Shown here piece by piece: positions 23,426 through 36,424 of a DNA stretch of 64,000 nt; position 1 is the first letter of the stretch, and each line of letters begins with the position of its first letter. The stretch comes from Arenicola marina. Lineage: Eukaryota > Annelida > Polychaeta > Arenicolidae. The notes under the pieces are model-generated. The model saw only the letters and a program-made list of their open reading frames with translations, ran no database searches and was not told the origin of the DNA. The stretch spans positions 20,549,971 through 20,613,970 of the forward strand of contig OZ025257.1 in assembly GCA_964019135.1 (NCBI GenBank), read 5' to 3'. Made by a program: the position numbers and the translations under genes.

Positions 23426-25384
23426 ACCACACACTGTTACTCCAAAAGCCACCTACATCCACCTTCTACAGCCACCCATTGTAGCCATACTTGCACCATG
23501 TCATACAGCCACCCCTACACCCCCACACCACCACATACATACCCACTTCACCCAATAAGCCAGCACTTGGCTGCATCCGTTGTCACGCAACTCTACCATT
23601 GACTTAATGATCACGTGACTTGGATATTCTCAGTTGATTGGATGATTGTCTGCACTGGCGGTTCCAGGGTGGGGGCGCGACGCATGAGGGGGGGTTGGGG
23701 GATAGGGGGTGCCTGTCGGCGCGGACTCCCCCCCTCCCCCAACTTGCCCTTTTGTCGTGGACCCTCCTGTTTTGGGGGTGCGACCCCCATACGTCTCGGA
23801 TTCTCCCCACAGTCGGCATACGGGGCGATCCTGCCACTGGAGACGTTATTTATTCAGGATAGCCATCGGGCCTTTCATATCCAAATTAACGAAACAAAGG
23901 GAAGCCCACCATAGGATTCCTACTAAAGAAAACAACATATTGCGTGAAGAGAAAACTGGACAAAATCTCTTTGTTATGGACTTCCAGTCTGTATGAAAAA
24001 CACCCTGGTTGCCATGGTGACGCCACGGCCGATCGGTCTGTTTATCCACAGACGGGCGGTGGCATTTGGTTTTATTTGGTAGTTTAAACAAGAAGCGACA
24101 ACTATACACGTTTAAGCCAAAGTAGACCGATCACAAAACGGAAATAACATGTTGTTGTAACGACGAGCTAAAATAAATCGCAGGAACGGATAATTCTGAT
24201 CAAAGCAGTGTTGCCAAAAAAGACAACCACCACATGAAGCCAAACCGAAAGGAGACGCAGCGGAATAAAGAAATTTGCTAACAATGAACCCTTTATCTTA
24301 TGCACAAAACAGATTGGTGAGATATTACGTCAGTATATACCATCAGGCTGTTAACACAAAAGAAAAAAAAACGTTTACAAAGATAAAGAACCGTCGACCA
24401 AAAGCCAAGTTACAGACACGGCCAGCCCATGAAGCACACTTTGCGTGCGCTGGAGCATGAGGAACAGAACTATTTTTAAAATAAAAACTGGCATATGCCT
24501 GTTTCAACTGGCGGATCCATAGTGGATTGTGGGGTGTGGTGGGGTGGGGGAGGGGACAGTTGGCCAAAGAGAACACCCTCTCCCTGTTTGAGCGTTGTGG
24601 CCTCTTTTGGGTTCAATGCATTTGAAGACGCGGGATCCACCTCGCCCCGACCACCCCTATTTCATTGTAACCACCATACGCCCCCCCCACTCCCACCACC
24701 ACAGTTAGGTCTTTCAGACAGTTCATCTGACCCGAAATGCTCCCCCCACCTACCGACCCCATCTCCCACCCTTCCAGAGTCTTGGATCCACTCGATCTGG
24801 CTTCGTCGCCGATAACAACTGTTTACCTTGTAAAATAACGGGGCCCATATCTCACGTCTTAGAAGAAGCATTCCTGGCTTGCGGGTTATATTAAGCCTGC
24901 TGTAGCTATATATATCCACTTCGGGGGCTGGTGCCAGCAAGTTTTGCTGCGAAAGCTCCCAACAGCAACACAGACTCCTTTATCACTGTCGGGTTTCCTG
25001 GCCCGTGTCTTGTTATCACCCATGTGGCGAGCGAATGGAATAGAAAACGTATTGAGTCCATGTTTTTTTTCTTCTTCCGTCTCCGGTAAATTCGGTTACG
25101 GACCTTTCCCAGGCGCCTGTCATGAAGGTAGCGACATCGCTTAAGCGACGTGAAATTGATAAGCGAAATGAGGTAAAATTGGGCCTATATTTAATCAGGG
25201 AAATTGGGCAAAGACCTATGCAACAGTGAGCCGGTGCATTTTTGTGTGATAAGAAATGGCCATAATGAGTTCCTTGGTAGCCATGCGACCACTGTAGTTC
25301 TTTTGTAGCATACACGTAAGACAAGACCACATTAGTCGGATGGTTGCATTATGTAGCAATTGTTTAACCTGTGTCGGTCATATC
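23426..25384. other. Intergenic, with a G/C-run dispersed repeat at about 23,655-23,850
   Basis: A segment with GGTTCCAGGGTGGGGGCGCGAC, G runs, then C runs and GGGGGTGCGACCCCC resembles the other poly-G/poly-C dispersed repeats of the window. The rest has no recognisable gene. Confidence 0.4.
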
Positions 25385-25485
25385 GCGCTAATGGGAAGGG
25401 TCAAGGGAGAGAGAAGCCATGTCTCCAGGAGCAATGCCCTACTCTTTGCGAAAGAAACCCATTGGATCTATATCTTGCGCATACA
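25385..25485 (-). mobile_element. Truncated, diverged SINE copy
   Basis: GAGAAGCCATGTCTCCAGGA and CCCTACTCTTTGCGAAAGAA match the body of the SINE at 7,424-7,660 in the same orientation. The head and tail are missing, and the right edge fades at TATCTTGCGCA. Confidence 0.6.
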
Positions 25486-28104
25486 TATGCATTTGCACAT
25501 ACATGATAGACGCTATAGCACTGGACATTGTACGACGTGGAACATGAACTATCGCTCGTAAATAGCCAGTCGACATGCAGTGCAACATGTTCAACGCTGA
25601 AGAATACATATATACAACATGATACACAGGGCATCACATGTAAAAACAGCTGTGTTATATAACATAAGTACACAGTAGTTGTCAACTAACACGAGTGGTT
25701 GCCAGTTGCACTGCCAGGATACTTCTTTGTTTTCTTGAAAATCGATATGGTTCGGTTCACATTACCCACGGCATTAAAAACGTATGAGTCGGCTGATGCT
25801 TACGTTATACAATCTCCAGTTACGCCTTCCCTGATCACTCTCCAGTCCTGGTCTCTGGCCTGAGACAGAGGTCACTGACCTGGAGGTCAACTGGCGTGTC
25901 AACAAGGCATCGAGCGACACGTGACCATCCACGTGACGAAACCACGTGCTGAGGCAAGAGCGTAAATATCCCGCTAGGTGGAGAGATCGACGCTGATGGG
26001 AGACGGTGTCAAGGCAGCGGGAGGGGGTGGGAGTATGTTGGTTAGTTAGTTGGTCGGGGATGGGAGGTTAGGGTGGGGCTGGGGGTGCGGGTGGGGGTTG
26101 GTGTGTATGTTGGTTAGTTGGTTGATCGGGGGTGGGGGTGGGGGTGGGGATAGGGGTGCGGGGTGATGAGTGGAGCGAGGATGAGTGATGCGTGGGGGGT
26201 GGGGCTTCTGATGGCTTTTGATAATTCTCCTGTAGACAATCTTTGTATTAGTTGGGCTCAGCCGTGGTATGTGTGGCAATGTGCATGAACCGAGCTGCTA
26301 ATGAGCTTGTACTGGACGGCCTTTCTTTCAGTACTTAATTCACTGGTCGACGATTGCGCCACTCCGGGTGGTCTGGTGGTTAGCTATTAGGTGTTCGCGC
26401 CCCCTCTTTCCCAATATCTATGACATATATCTATCCCTGTTGATAATGCTCCGCTCTCCCCTTGATCCTTCTCTATGACGGGACAATATAACCTTTATAT
26501 ATTAAAGTTACCTGTTCAAACCATCTGAAACCCTTAGCACAGGCACGACGGATTCTGTGTGTGTGATCGTACTATAGGGAAGACCAGCCCGGTATCCTGT
26601 AAAGGTAACCCCGTTCTCCTGTAGTCAGTACGTCCGGATGCCAGAATCCCGACTGACAATTGACGAGCGCCTCCCCCCCCCCCCCCGCCCCCACCCCCCG
26701 CCCCCCACGGTCCGGGGGCTGGCGGTGCGCTGTTGCAGCTGGTGGCGCATACACCCCAAATGAGGCGCACCACCTCCTAGGGGGAGGGGGAGGTCTGCCA
26801 GAAGGGTAGGTAGGGGCCACGCCACAGGTGTTGTTGCATCGACAGTTTATTCCCCGTGAGAGGCACTCCACGGGTTTTAAACCCACTTGCCTATTGTTGT
26901 CTCAGCAGGTCAAGGTTGTTCACATAACACGCGTCCGACCACAACAACTACATGCACCGCAACCCCTTTATTTCTTCCACCGCAAGTGGGCGCCTCTCGT
27001 GATAACAATAGATATCACCGAGATATATAGGGTATAGGGGGATGGGTGGGGAGGAGGGGGAGTGACGTTGAGTGGCTCTGACCCGCATAGGCATATGTTA
27101 TGAGGACTCCCCCCCAACCCCATGTTACATTGCAAAATGTCCGCCCACGATATTCGCTGCAATAAGTCCACTCAATCCGAATTTTGTCGTTGCACAGTGT
27201 AACACAGACCCCCACCCCACGCCCTACTCCCCTACTCCTCCCTCGTGCTCACTCCTCCTCCCCGCTCCTCCCTCCCTCTTCCCCCGCCGAGGCTTCGTGT
27301 TGGATGCCTGACCCCCTTACTCCCTCCTCCCTCCTCTTCCCCTGCCACCCAACTCCGGGAGGACTATGGTTAGGTGCCTCACCCCCTCCTCACCCCCTCC
27401 TGTGCCTCCTTTCCTTGACGGCCCCTCGGCCTAGAGGGCCTCCCCAGTACGATGGCGGTAGCAGAAGTTCCATCAACTCGCAGTCTGACTTGGAACGGAG
27501 GAACTTTAGACGGCGTCGGTTAAATATAGCCCCCAGCGGCTTCTACCTCTCTGCGCAACGAAACGACGACGGTCAGAGCGGCGAGAAGGCGCGATGGCGG
27601 ACCAGGAAGAGGGAGGGAGAAGGCTGAAGGCAGGTGTGCGGGAAGTGGAAGTGGAAACCATGACGTCATAACACGGAATTCGTTTAATAAATGCCCGCCA
27701 CCCATAGATGGTGTCGAACCAATTGCAATACATCCAGTTATACGCCACATTTCATTGCCCGTACAAAAGATATGTCTATTTATAAGTCCATATTTTGTAA
27801 ATGCAATACATGTTAGACGTTAGAAATATATTTTGATGCAGTTATCTACTAATACAGACACATGTAACGAGAGTTTGCTGTATATAGAAAGATATATAAA
27901 TAGAACGAGATAAGGAGATAGAGAGGGACAGAGAGACGGTGGGGGGGGGGGGAGGGGGCATGTTTTGCATGGTTTTGTTATCTCTATACCTGGCTGAGCA
28001 GGTCATGCAATCAAGATGTCGTTACCCTGACCTTTTCAATGGGTCTCAAACTGACCTTGAACGGAGGCGGAGCATGGCTGAAGTGATGACACGTGGATCA
28101 CCTG
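25486..28104. other. Intergenic; G/T-rich tract, poly-C and pyrimidine tracts
   Basis: A GGTTAGTTGGTTGG/GGGTGGGGGT tract spans 26,030-26,205, a poly-C block 26,672-26,706, a CTCC-rich tract 27,205-27,420 and a poly-G run about 27,941-27,951. No gene was recognised. Confidence 0.45.
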
Positions 28105-28130
28105 CCGACAGATGCCGGCCCATATATGAC

Positions 28131-28262
28131 CTACAGACAGCCAATGGCCATAGAGACACAGACTCCATCCATGTATGCTCTACAGACAGCCAATGGCCAT
28201 AGAGACATCTTTAAAACCCACGTAAGCTCTACAGACAGTTAATGGCCATACAGACATCTTCA
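28131..28262. repeat. Three-copy 49-bp tandem repeat
   Basis: CTACAGACAGCCAATGGCCA begins at 28,131, 28,180 and (as CTACAGACAGTTAATGGCCA) 28,229, a constant spacing of 49 bases. Confidence 0.85.
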
Positions 28263-31246
28263 CAATGACGTCGGCCTCTGATGAATCAGAAAGACTAATT
28301 GATTAAGTCAGAGCATAAGAAGGGCAACGCAGAAAATTAAGCATTCTTTCAGCATTAGGCAGTCCCAGTTTTTGGCCGACGGCATAATATAGCCCAACAT
28401 GCAAAATATACATAAGAAACATTGACATCCTAAAATCAACATGGCCGATTGTGAACAAATTGAGAGAGTATTTTCAGGTTTTCAGCTGTTATATCAAATA
28501 GACTTTAATATATTTGGGGTGAGATGTTTATATAAATGCTGCTCATAGGGCAAACAGGTGAGTCGCACACAAGTGCTTTGATAAAATCAAATGTTTGTGC
28601 AACCCAGCTGTGTTCTATATATGCATTACAATATATATGTACTATACTCATTGAAATCTAAAAATCACGCATCAATTTTAGGAAACCACTTTTTGGACAA
28701 GTTCTTGGCGGAATTTGTGACTTCCGTCTGTCTACTCCTTGGCTATTTGCACAATGGAATCCATGACGTACACGGCACGAACGGTGATGCGAGACAACGT
28801 TGAAGAAGACATATATAGCCATGCCCAAGTGATTTTCAGGTATCTTGTGATTATGGTTTAAACATATTTTTATTTGGCAATTGGAAAGCAGGCAAAGCCT
28901 ATACAAATTCCTCTTGTAATTATCACTCATTGTGGAGCCGATTGTTACCAGGTCGCCCACACCTGCTATGATATGTTTAACTACTGGAATGGTTTCTTGG
29001 CGCGTGATGGAAGATGGAGCCAAGAATATTCCTGTCAAGAAAACTGGATGCAAAAAGTGTAAAACAATTCCCATGCAGATCCACTACCTGAGGTGGACCA
29101 TACTCACGATATGGGTCACCTGTATATCGACAAAGAGAGAGAGAGAGATGGCGAGAGAGGGGGAAGGGGGGGGGGGGTGGGGCCAGAGACAGGGAGAGGG
29201 CGATTGCTTACCTGGCACTACAGGAGAGAGAACGGGAGGGTGGTGGGGGGGGGGGAGCGGGGTGAAGGGAGAGAGAGAGAGAGAGCGATGGCTTACCTGG
29301 CACTACAGGATCCACATCAGTTTATCCACGCCTTCCTGGGATATCTATTACACCTCGCACTGTACGGGCAATCCCTGCTCCGACCTCGCTTTTGTCACAG
29401 AACCGATGTCGGCCATATTTGATTAACAACCTGTCGTTCAGTACCGCTAAGCGGGGGAGTCGCCGGGCGCTAAACTGCCCTTATCATAGCGGGGGGAGGA
29501 CGGTCTGTAATTAACGCCACCTCGTTACTGACGCTGCCGTGGCGCGTGCGGCCGGGGGTGATTATCACCGGCGGCCGTGTTGTCCCGGATGTCCGAGGCA
29601 TCTCCTCCTACCCGATGGGTTTTTAAGTGTCCCCGGTGGTAGGTTGTCACCGCCGCCGATCGCTCACGATGGTGGTGGTGGTGGTCATCATGATGAAGGC
29701 CTGGTGCGTGTATATGTGTGTGTGTGTGTGAGCCTATTACAGCAGCCGGGCATGCCGTAGGCACCGCCGGTAAACATACTGGTATTCACATCCACACACT
29801 CACAGAGAACCGCGAGGGTGAGTCGCCAGCAGCGGCGGCAGCAGGCAATGGCATTCCGTCATGTCCGCAAGCAGCCGCCGCGACTATGGCTTTCACTGAG
29901 GAAGGGCTGCAGCAGTGGCATCGGCATCAGCATCAGCAGCAACACAGGGGAAGACAAACAGAACGCCACACCGAACGGCATTGTAACGGGAAGACGACGC
30001 CAGTCAATCCATGTCACTCTGAACATTAATATGTATCGCTAGTGCGACCCAAACAACCAACCAATCAGCCGAGAATTTCGCCGTGACGAGGAGCGACATG
30101 GTGTTTATGGCTCGATGGGGGAAATATCAGTCGTGCCCCTTTCTCCCGCGGTACGGCGCTGGCGTCGCGGATGCCTGGACCTAGCCCAGCCTAGCGCCAG
30201 TCCTTTGTGGCGGCGGCTGGGCGGCTCGGTGAAGAGCCCCCGCGGGGCCTCGCCTTGCCCTGCAGGCGGCGGCGCCCAACGGCCGCTTGGGGGCGCTGTT
30301 TGTGGGGATCCTGGCGACTGGAATGGACAGCAGGGGGTCCCCGATCACTGCGGGGCTTTGCGGGGTGAAAGAATACTGGAGCGGGTGACCAACACAGCGA
30401 GGGACGATCTGTCTTTGTAGCGAGTGCCCTGTGGCGTCAGATCCCGCAGGCTATTCCTTGTCTGCGACTGCCACTTCCGCTGACTGCGGTACTTACTTAA
30501 ATTTTGCCCGTCGGGTGGCGCTGTGGTCGTGCCTGTCACATGGTTACGGATTCACCGCACTGAATATGCGCTGTCATGACCAAAGTGCGTTGACGGGGGG
30601 ATGTGGGTGGGTGGGTCGGGGGGGGGGGGGTACGATGACGTGAAGGATGGATAGGAGGCGCGGGGGGGGGGGGCAGGTTAGGATAGCAGGAAGGAAGGGT
30701 CGGAAACATGCCGTAAGCGAAGAATCCGTTGCCAGTGATCACGTGATCACGAAGAAAACAATCCTGACAAACAAGACACAAAAACAGCGACGTCGTATCA
30801 GGTCACCGTGTCTGTGGTTCGTTTCCCCCTCGGTAATGGATGACTTTACCACAAGAGCCGGCTACAGGTACTATTCGCCATACCCCCAGGCTAGTGTAAC
30901 TGTTATTGTATCACCCCGCTACCCCCTCCCCCGCCCCCTTCCCCCTTCTTCTCACTCCCACCTGCCCACACAGTGTTGTAATGCCGTGGAGCCTAGCAAG
31001 CAAAATTCACCATCGTGTATGAAGCAAGTCAGCCATATGTTATGCATTGACTGTGTCGAGCCCTGTTTCCGAAATCTCACAATCCACGCAGCAAGATGAG
31101 CGGAGAACATGCCAAACTCTCATTCAATCCGACTAATTATTGATGTTGGGACTGCAAGGGAACATGGCATCATGCTCCGTCAGCCTCCAACCCGCACCAC
31201 TCACTACTTCACCATTTGGCATAGAAAAGCAGTTTCTGTAACCATA
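28263..31246. other. Intergenic, no gene recognised
   Basis: It includes AG-repeat and poly-G blocks (29,132-29,180; 29,240-29,285), TGG/CAT triplet runs (29,670-29,695), poly-G runs (30,618-30,630; 30,663-30,673) and a 16-bp palindrome at 30,735-30,750. No coding region with conserved character was found. Confidence 0.45.
30735..30750. promoter_or_regulatory. Perfect 16-bp palindrome with CACGTG E-box
   Basis: GTGATCACGTGATCAC is fully self-complementary and centred on the CACGTG E-box core recognised by bHLH-type factors. Function is inferred only; no neighbouring gene was recognised. Confidence 0.3.
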
Positions 31247-31468
31247 GGGACCGGCGCGATAGCTCAGTGGTCGTTCAGTGCTCTGGCCACCTGAGAGCCT
31301 ACCGGCACGTGGGTCGCAGGATAAAGATCCCACGTCTTTCTTCGTATAGAGTAGGGGGTTACCCCCGGGGACATGGCTCCACTCTCCCCTCCTTCTCCCA
31401 TTGACGCGATATGACCAAAAGGGGTTAAAGCGTCCTGAATATAAAACCAACCAACCAACCAACCAACC
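31247..31468 (+). mobile_element. tRNA-derived SINE, plus strand, with (AACC)n tail
   Basis: The head has a polymerase III A-box, TAGCTCAGTGG (31,260-31,270), then CTCTGGCCACCTGAGAGCCT. The body (GTCGCAGGATAAAGATCC, GTAGGGGGTTACCCCCGGGG) is shared with the minus-strand copy at 7,424-7,660. The tail is AACC repeats (31,444-31,468). Against the 7.4-kb copy it lacks about 35 bp spanning the B-box, between GTGG and GTCG, so this copy is probably not transcribable. It is not a functional tRNA: no complete cloverleaf is possible. Confidence 0.85.
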
Positions 31469-32511
31469 TTAGTCCACATGACGGTCGTTGGCGCGTTAAC
31501 TCAGATACGCGTAGTAAACTTTTTGTTGATGGCCCGAACTGGCCAAGTGAACGTTCCTCATATGACTGTGTTAGTAAGCCTTTGGAAGAAGCAGTACAAA
31601 ATGAACATAAACATGCGGTCATGGGGGCCCGCAGTTTATTTTTGACCCGCGCTGGCTGTTGCATAGTCGGCAGTCAGTTGTACCAGTTTAATTATTTTGT
31701 ATTGCTAAGAATTGCCAGATTTTACTTTCATATATAGAATACTCGGTTATGTCCAAAATGAAATAATATAACAATACTCGGGTTCCCCAAGTCACAACTT
31801 TCATCGGGCGTAACATATATGTAGGGGTGTCTTGTGAGACGAAGACAGGATATTATATAAGTCGACCAATAAGAAGCTGAATTATAATATAATCTGTGCA
31901 CTATTTGCACTCTGTGCACTATTGTTTGGTACCATCAGACCGATAGATATCCTATCGTCGTTACCATATCGGTATAATTACATCTGTTGCGCAAGTTCTC
32001 GTCGATCACAATGGTGAACTGTTCAGTCTTAGTGAAGTTTATCTCTTGTAGATTGCCGAAGTTTTCCTGTACACGACCCTATCCCGCAAACCTTCATGTC
32101 GCGTCTGCAAATTCATCCTGTAAAATCTATGTATACCACATGGCACAATGAAAGTAGACTACCCTGCACCAGATGGTCTAGCCCTATACCCAGCGAAGAC
32201 ATCTTGGAATATATAATTAGCTTGAACTATCATACTAACCCAGAATAGTCTCTGTGTCAACTGTAGGCCTAGTTGTCAATTTCTGTCTTGTAATTCCACG
32301 GAGCGACCCCTAACATTTTGGGCGACTAATCAATCTGCTAATGGTAAACCAATACACATACCTGGTACACACATATATATGGCATGGTTGAAGGGATATG
32401 AAAGACATTAACACCACGTCCGTCCGTCTTAAGAAATCTGTTAGGCTACATACACGTATCAGCGAGTCCTCCTCGTCGGGGACTTCAACGGCTATATCTC
32501 ATACGGTGACT
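31469..32511. other. Intergenic, AT-richer, no gene recognised
   Basis: No open frame of interest, repeat or RNA gene was seen. Confidence 0.45.
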
Positions 32512-33043
32512 TTAAAGTGTTCGTGCCACGCCAAAACAACTTTAGCTCATATTAATCTTCTGTGTTTCCACGCTTATTTTATCGAGCTGTAACGCCCCAA
32601 ATAGTAGAAGGGCATACTTTTTCCACTTGTTTTCGCACCTACCAATTAAACTTCTGCGAGCGAGGAAAGTGACGTCAAAGGGGAATACAAACGCATGTGC
32701 TTTTGTATGAGACTCAGATTCTCTCTGCTCATTGGATTGAACTCAACAAAACGCACTCAACCATGAGAACAATACACGCCCTCGACCACAGATGTCTACG
32801 CACTGCATCAAAGCTCACCTGTCAATCTTGTGACATCATTGGGGAATTTCTAAATAACGCTCAGATGCAATGCTCCCAGAAATAAACACGCCGGACCTCA
32901 CTTTTGCTACTTTAACGAACGAGTTTATAGTGATATCGTGGAATAAAAAATGTAAGCTTCTATTAAAACAAATTATTGTTTGTTTATCTTCCCTAAACCA
33001 AGTTAACTCTGAGCAAGACAAAATCGTGGCACGAACACTTTAA
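32512..33043. mobile_element. TTAA-flanked 524-bp non-autonomous DNA transposon
   Basis: A perfect 15-bp terminal inverted repeat, AGTGTTCGTGCCACG, starts at 32,516, and its complement ends at 33,039. Each end is flanked by TTAA (32,512-32,515 and 33,040-33,043). TTAA target duplications are characteristic of the piggyBac and Kolobok superfamilies. The interior encodes no transposase, so it would need a partner in trans. Superfamily is inferred from the TTAA only. Confidence 0.72.
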
Positions 33044-34205
33044 CGGGCTCTCGATGTGACGGACCACCCGGCACCTAAAATACAAACCATGGCCTCTCCA
33101 ATGGGTAGGTGTAATGGCTGCTCCACCCAGGCACTCACACTATGGCCACTTTTTCAATGCATATTACTTCTGATCAATAGTTCCTGGGCCACGCTGTCGA
33201 TGGTGGTGGTTGCGCTCCAGCAGGGTCTCCATAGGTGACCCCCCGCCAACCCCCCCCCCATTCATGCAGGGCTTTGGGGACTTATAGGTTATCGATTTGG
33301 GAACTCCAGCCCGTCCAGGGCACGTCCTTCTTTTAAGGCGATATGGTACTTACTCATGTATTTAAGACGCATTTGCCAACCCGCTGAACCATATTGAGTC
33401 GTTGGGTAGTAGCAGCGCAATGACCCGACCTGCTCACCCTTTGACCTAGCTCCAATACCTCTCTGGGACAAATTGACCTCTGTCTGACCTAGATCTGATC
33501 CCTATGTGCAGTTCTCTAGAGTTGAGAAGAGATAAACGAGATTATAATGATGTTGAACAGTGTGAGCCACAGTACACTATTATATATATAGGTATATGTA
33601 AATATTGATTAGATCGCATATATGCATATTAGATTATAGAATACACGCAGTAATATAAAGGGTCCAATGTTAATACCGACCCTGGGCCAGTTTACTAATC
33701 GCTACACAACTATATTTAACGCTACGTAGAACATATGGGAAAGGTTTTCCCGGCAAGAAACGTAAAAGTCTCACTCACCCAAAAGAATGATTAGGATGGG
33801 ATGAGTATTGTCTTGTGCCAAAACTCCACAACTTTTTCCGATTCGAAACAACTATTTTCAGTTGTGTAGGAGACAACGAGGAAGGGGCGTTTGTTCGTGT
33901 GCAAATGGCGCCATTTGTGTAAATACCGTCCCTGGTGTTTCCGGCTAAAGCTGCTCATACAGAAATTATTCACCTACATTATGATTGCCCAAGTCTTTTG
34001 GCAAAAAATGTTTACATTGTCTGACTTAATTAGATACATGTTAATTCTGGACGAAATAGAAAGGCTCAAAGCGGCACCGATGCCCGAATTTTCATGACGT
34101 AGTGCGCAAGAAACATGATTTCCATTCAACATTTTTGCTGCGTGAGTACCAATTTCTCCAGTTAAGGAGTGACCCATGCGGTGTCTGAGGATGGAAGGTG
34201 GGCAA
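33044..34205. other. Intergenic, no gene recognised
   Basis: A short poly-C block lies at about 33,240-33,260. AT-rich simple sequence occurs around 33,580-33,660. Nothing else was identified. Confidence 0.45.
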
Positions 34206-34242
34206 TATTGAATGTATGAATGAATGAATGAATGAATGAACG
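34206..34242. repeat. (GAAT)n microsatellite
   Basis: Seven or so tandem GAAT units. The following 250 bp (GGTGTTTTATGCCATCTTGCAGC onwards) may be a decayed SINE body for which this is the tail, but no promoter boxes could be confirmed. Confidence 0.7.
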
Positions 34243-34724
34243 GATGGAAGCAATGGTGTTTTATGCCATCTTGCAGCACACATTGGTTTCACCGATCCAT
34301 TTGCTGGCTTGTCTTGCGGATGGACACTGGAAGGGAGGATTTAGGGTAGAGAGGAGGCATATGGCTGGAGACAACCCTCTATTCTTCTTAGTAGACATAA
34401 CTCTGGCACAATGGCTGACCCTGGAAGAGTTCCTTCGACAAAACGGTTAACCCACCAGACCATCCCGGTGGCTAGCTCAGATCGTTCACCTCCCCTCACC
34501 ATCGTGTGACGAGATATGTGAAGCGATAATGTCGAGAAGGGAACCCGGCCTTGTTAGTGTCAGACTCGGTCAGACCCGAGTCTCCCCAGCACCGGGTGAA
34601 GAAAGGTAATATATCTTCCCATGTTTCGGGCGTTGAAAAATAGACATGCAGTTTCGCCATTGTCAAGGGATGGGGTGCTCTTGTCGACCGATGACACTTG
34701 CAACGTACGCGTCGCCATGTTAAA

Positions 34725-35540
34725 TTCCTACAGTGTCAAGTTGCTATAGAGATCGTGTGGCCGGGTTGCTTTCCCACCAAACCATATACAATTTCCATAG
34801 AAACCGGGTTTCTGTGTTAATTTCCCACAGAGACCACGACCGCTGCGTTGATTTCCTTCAGAGACAGTATCGCCATGTTGATGGCTCGCAGCGACCGTGT
34901 CGAATTCCCACAGAGACATTTCCAATTTTTAGAGACATGTCCAATTTCCATCGATACATGTGTGAATTAGACATGTCTCTGTGGGAATTAGACACGATCT
35001 CTGCGAGAATTAGACATTTTAACAGAGACATGTTTAATTCCCACAGACATGTCTAATTCTCACAGACATGTCCCATTTTCCCAGAGACATGTCTAATTCC
35101 CACAGAGATATATGTCTAATTCCCACATAGCCATGTCTAATTCCCACAGACTAGTCTATTTCTCATCGTTACATATCTAATTTCCAGACTTGTCTAATTC
35201 ACACAGAGACATGTCTAATTCCCACGGGATATGTCTAATTCCCACATAGACATATCTAATTCCCAGACTTGTCTAATTCCCACAGAGACATGTCTAATTC
35301 CCACAGGGATATGTCTAATTCCCACATAGACATTTCTAATTCCCAGACTAGTCTAATTCCCACAGACATGTTTAATTCCCACAGAGACATGTCTAATTCC
35401 CACATAGATATTTTAATTCCCACAGAGACTTGTCTAATTCCCGCAGAGACATGTCTAATTCCCACATAGATATGTCTATTTCCCACAGAGACATGTCTAA
35501 TGCCCACAGCGACCGTGTCGCCGCGTTTACTCCATGCCGA
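34725..35540. repeat. 21-bp satellite, AGACATGTCTAATTCCCACA
   Basis: The core array (about 34,930-35,500) is built of AGACATGTCTAATTCCCACA plus one base. The flanks (34,725-34,930) are diverged units. The decamer AGACATGTCT is itself palindromic and occurs intact or with pyrimidine changes at 34,933, 34,969, 35,026, 35,045, 35,064, 35,085, 35,207, 35,286, 35,364, 35,385, 35,447 and 35,489. Minus-strand frames show a 7-residue period because the unit is 21 bp. Not coding. Confidence 0.9.
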
Positions 35541-36424
35541 GTCCCCCCTCCGGGGACTGTCCTGCCATGCTGATTCGGGGGAGATTTACCAGTGTATTGA
35601 TCTTCGTCTACTAATAGAATAAACCCCCCCTTCCCTAGTCCCCCCCCCACCGCCACATCGCCCTTTCCCTCTCTCGCCCTCTCCCTATCCACCATCCCTC
35701 CCTCCACGAAGCCCCTCTCAAGGCGATCGATAGAGGTCGTTCTAAACATGGGACGCTGTCACCTCTAATTTTCCAGCCGACAAGATTTCCGTGCGACGCG
35801 GCGAGAGTCTCGCGCGTGTTTGATCTGTTTGACGACCAGGACGATCAAAGAGAGGGGACACAGTGAGCGGTGCTTGCCGGGATATCTATGGGGCAGAGAG
35901 CCACAGGACCTTACAGTGCAATGCGGGAGTCTCTTCGCGGCGGAAAAACACAAAAACAACTCCAGTCCATCAACACGATTTTTATGGCTGTTGTCGTCAA
36001 CCTGGTTGATGGAAAGATGGGTCTTTAAAGTGCAGTTTTGTGAACCACTGGGCCAAACCGGAACCCTTTATATACATTTTGGATAGGCGGGTGTTCAAGG
36101 TAATATATATTTAAGGCTGTAATTGTAGACACGGAAACCAAATAAAAGACAGTTACTATGGCGAGATATTTAGTGAAAAGGACATATGGAATGAAAGACC
36201 GGCTAATGATTCAATAGACGTGTAATTTAAATACATCACAAGCCTGATGTACATGGACAATAGCGGTATATATCGGCGCCAACGTCATAGCAATTCAACT
36301 ACAATGTCCACCTTACATTTGTGGACAACTGATCCATCATTCCCCTCTGGACAACTGATACCATATATTCATGGACCAATTCATGCCCCAGTTGGACTTC
36401 AAGGAAAAAATGTTCTTCCCCACC
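35541..36424. other. Intergenic, no gene recognised
   Basis: It contains a C-rich run (35,624-35,655) and otherwise unique-looking DNA. No gene was recognised. Confidence 0.45.

Noticed and set aside
31247..31340. Functional tRNA gene
   Set aside because: An A-box is present, but the B-box region is deleted, no cloverleaf can be drawn and the sequence continues into a SINE body with an AACC tail.
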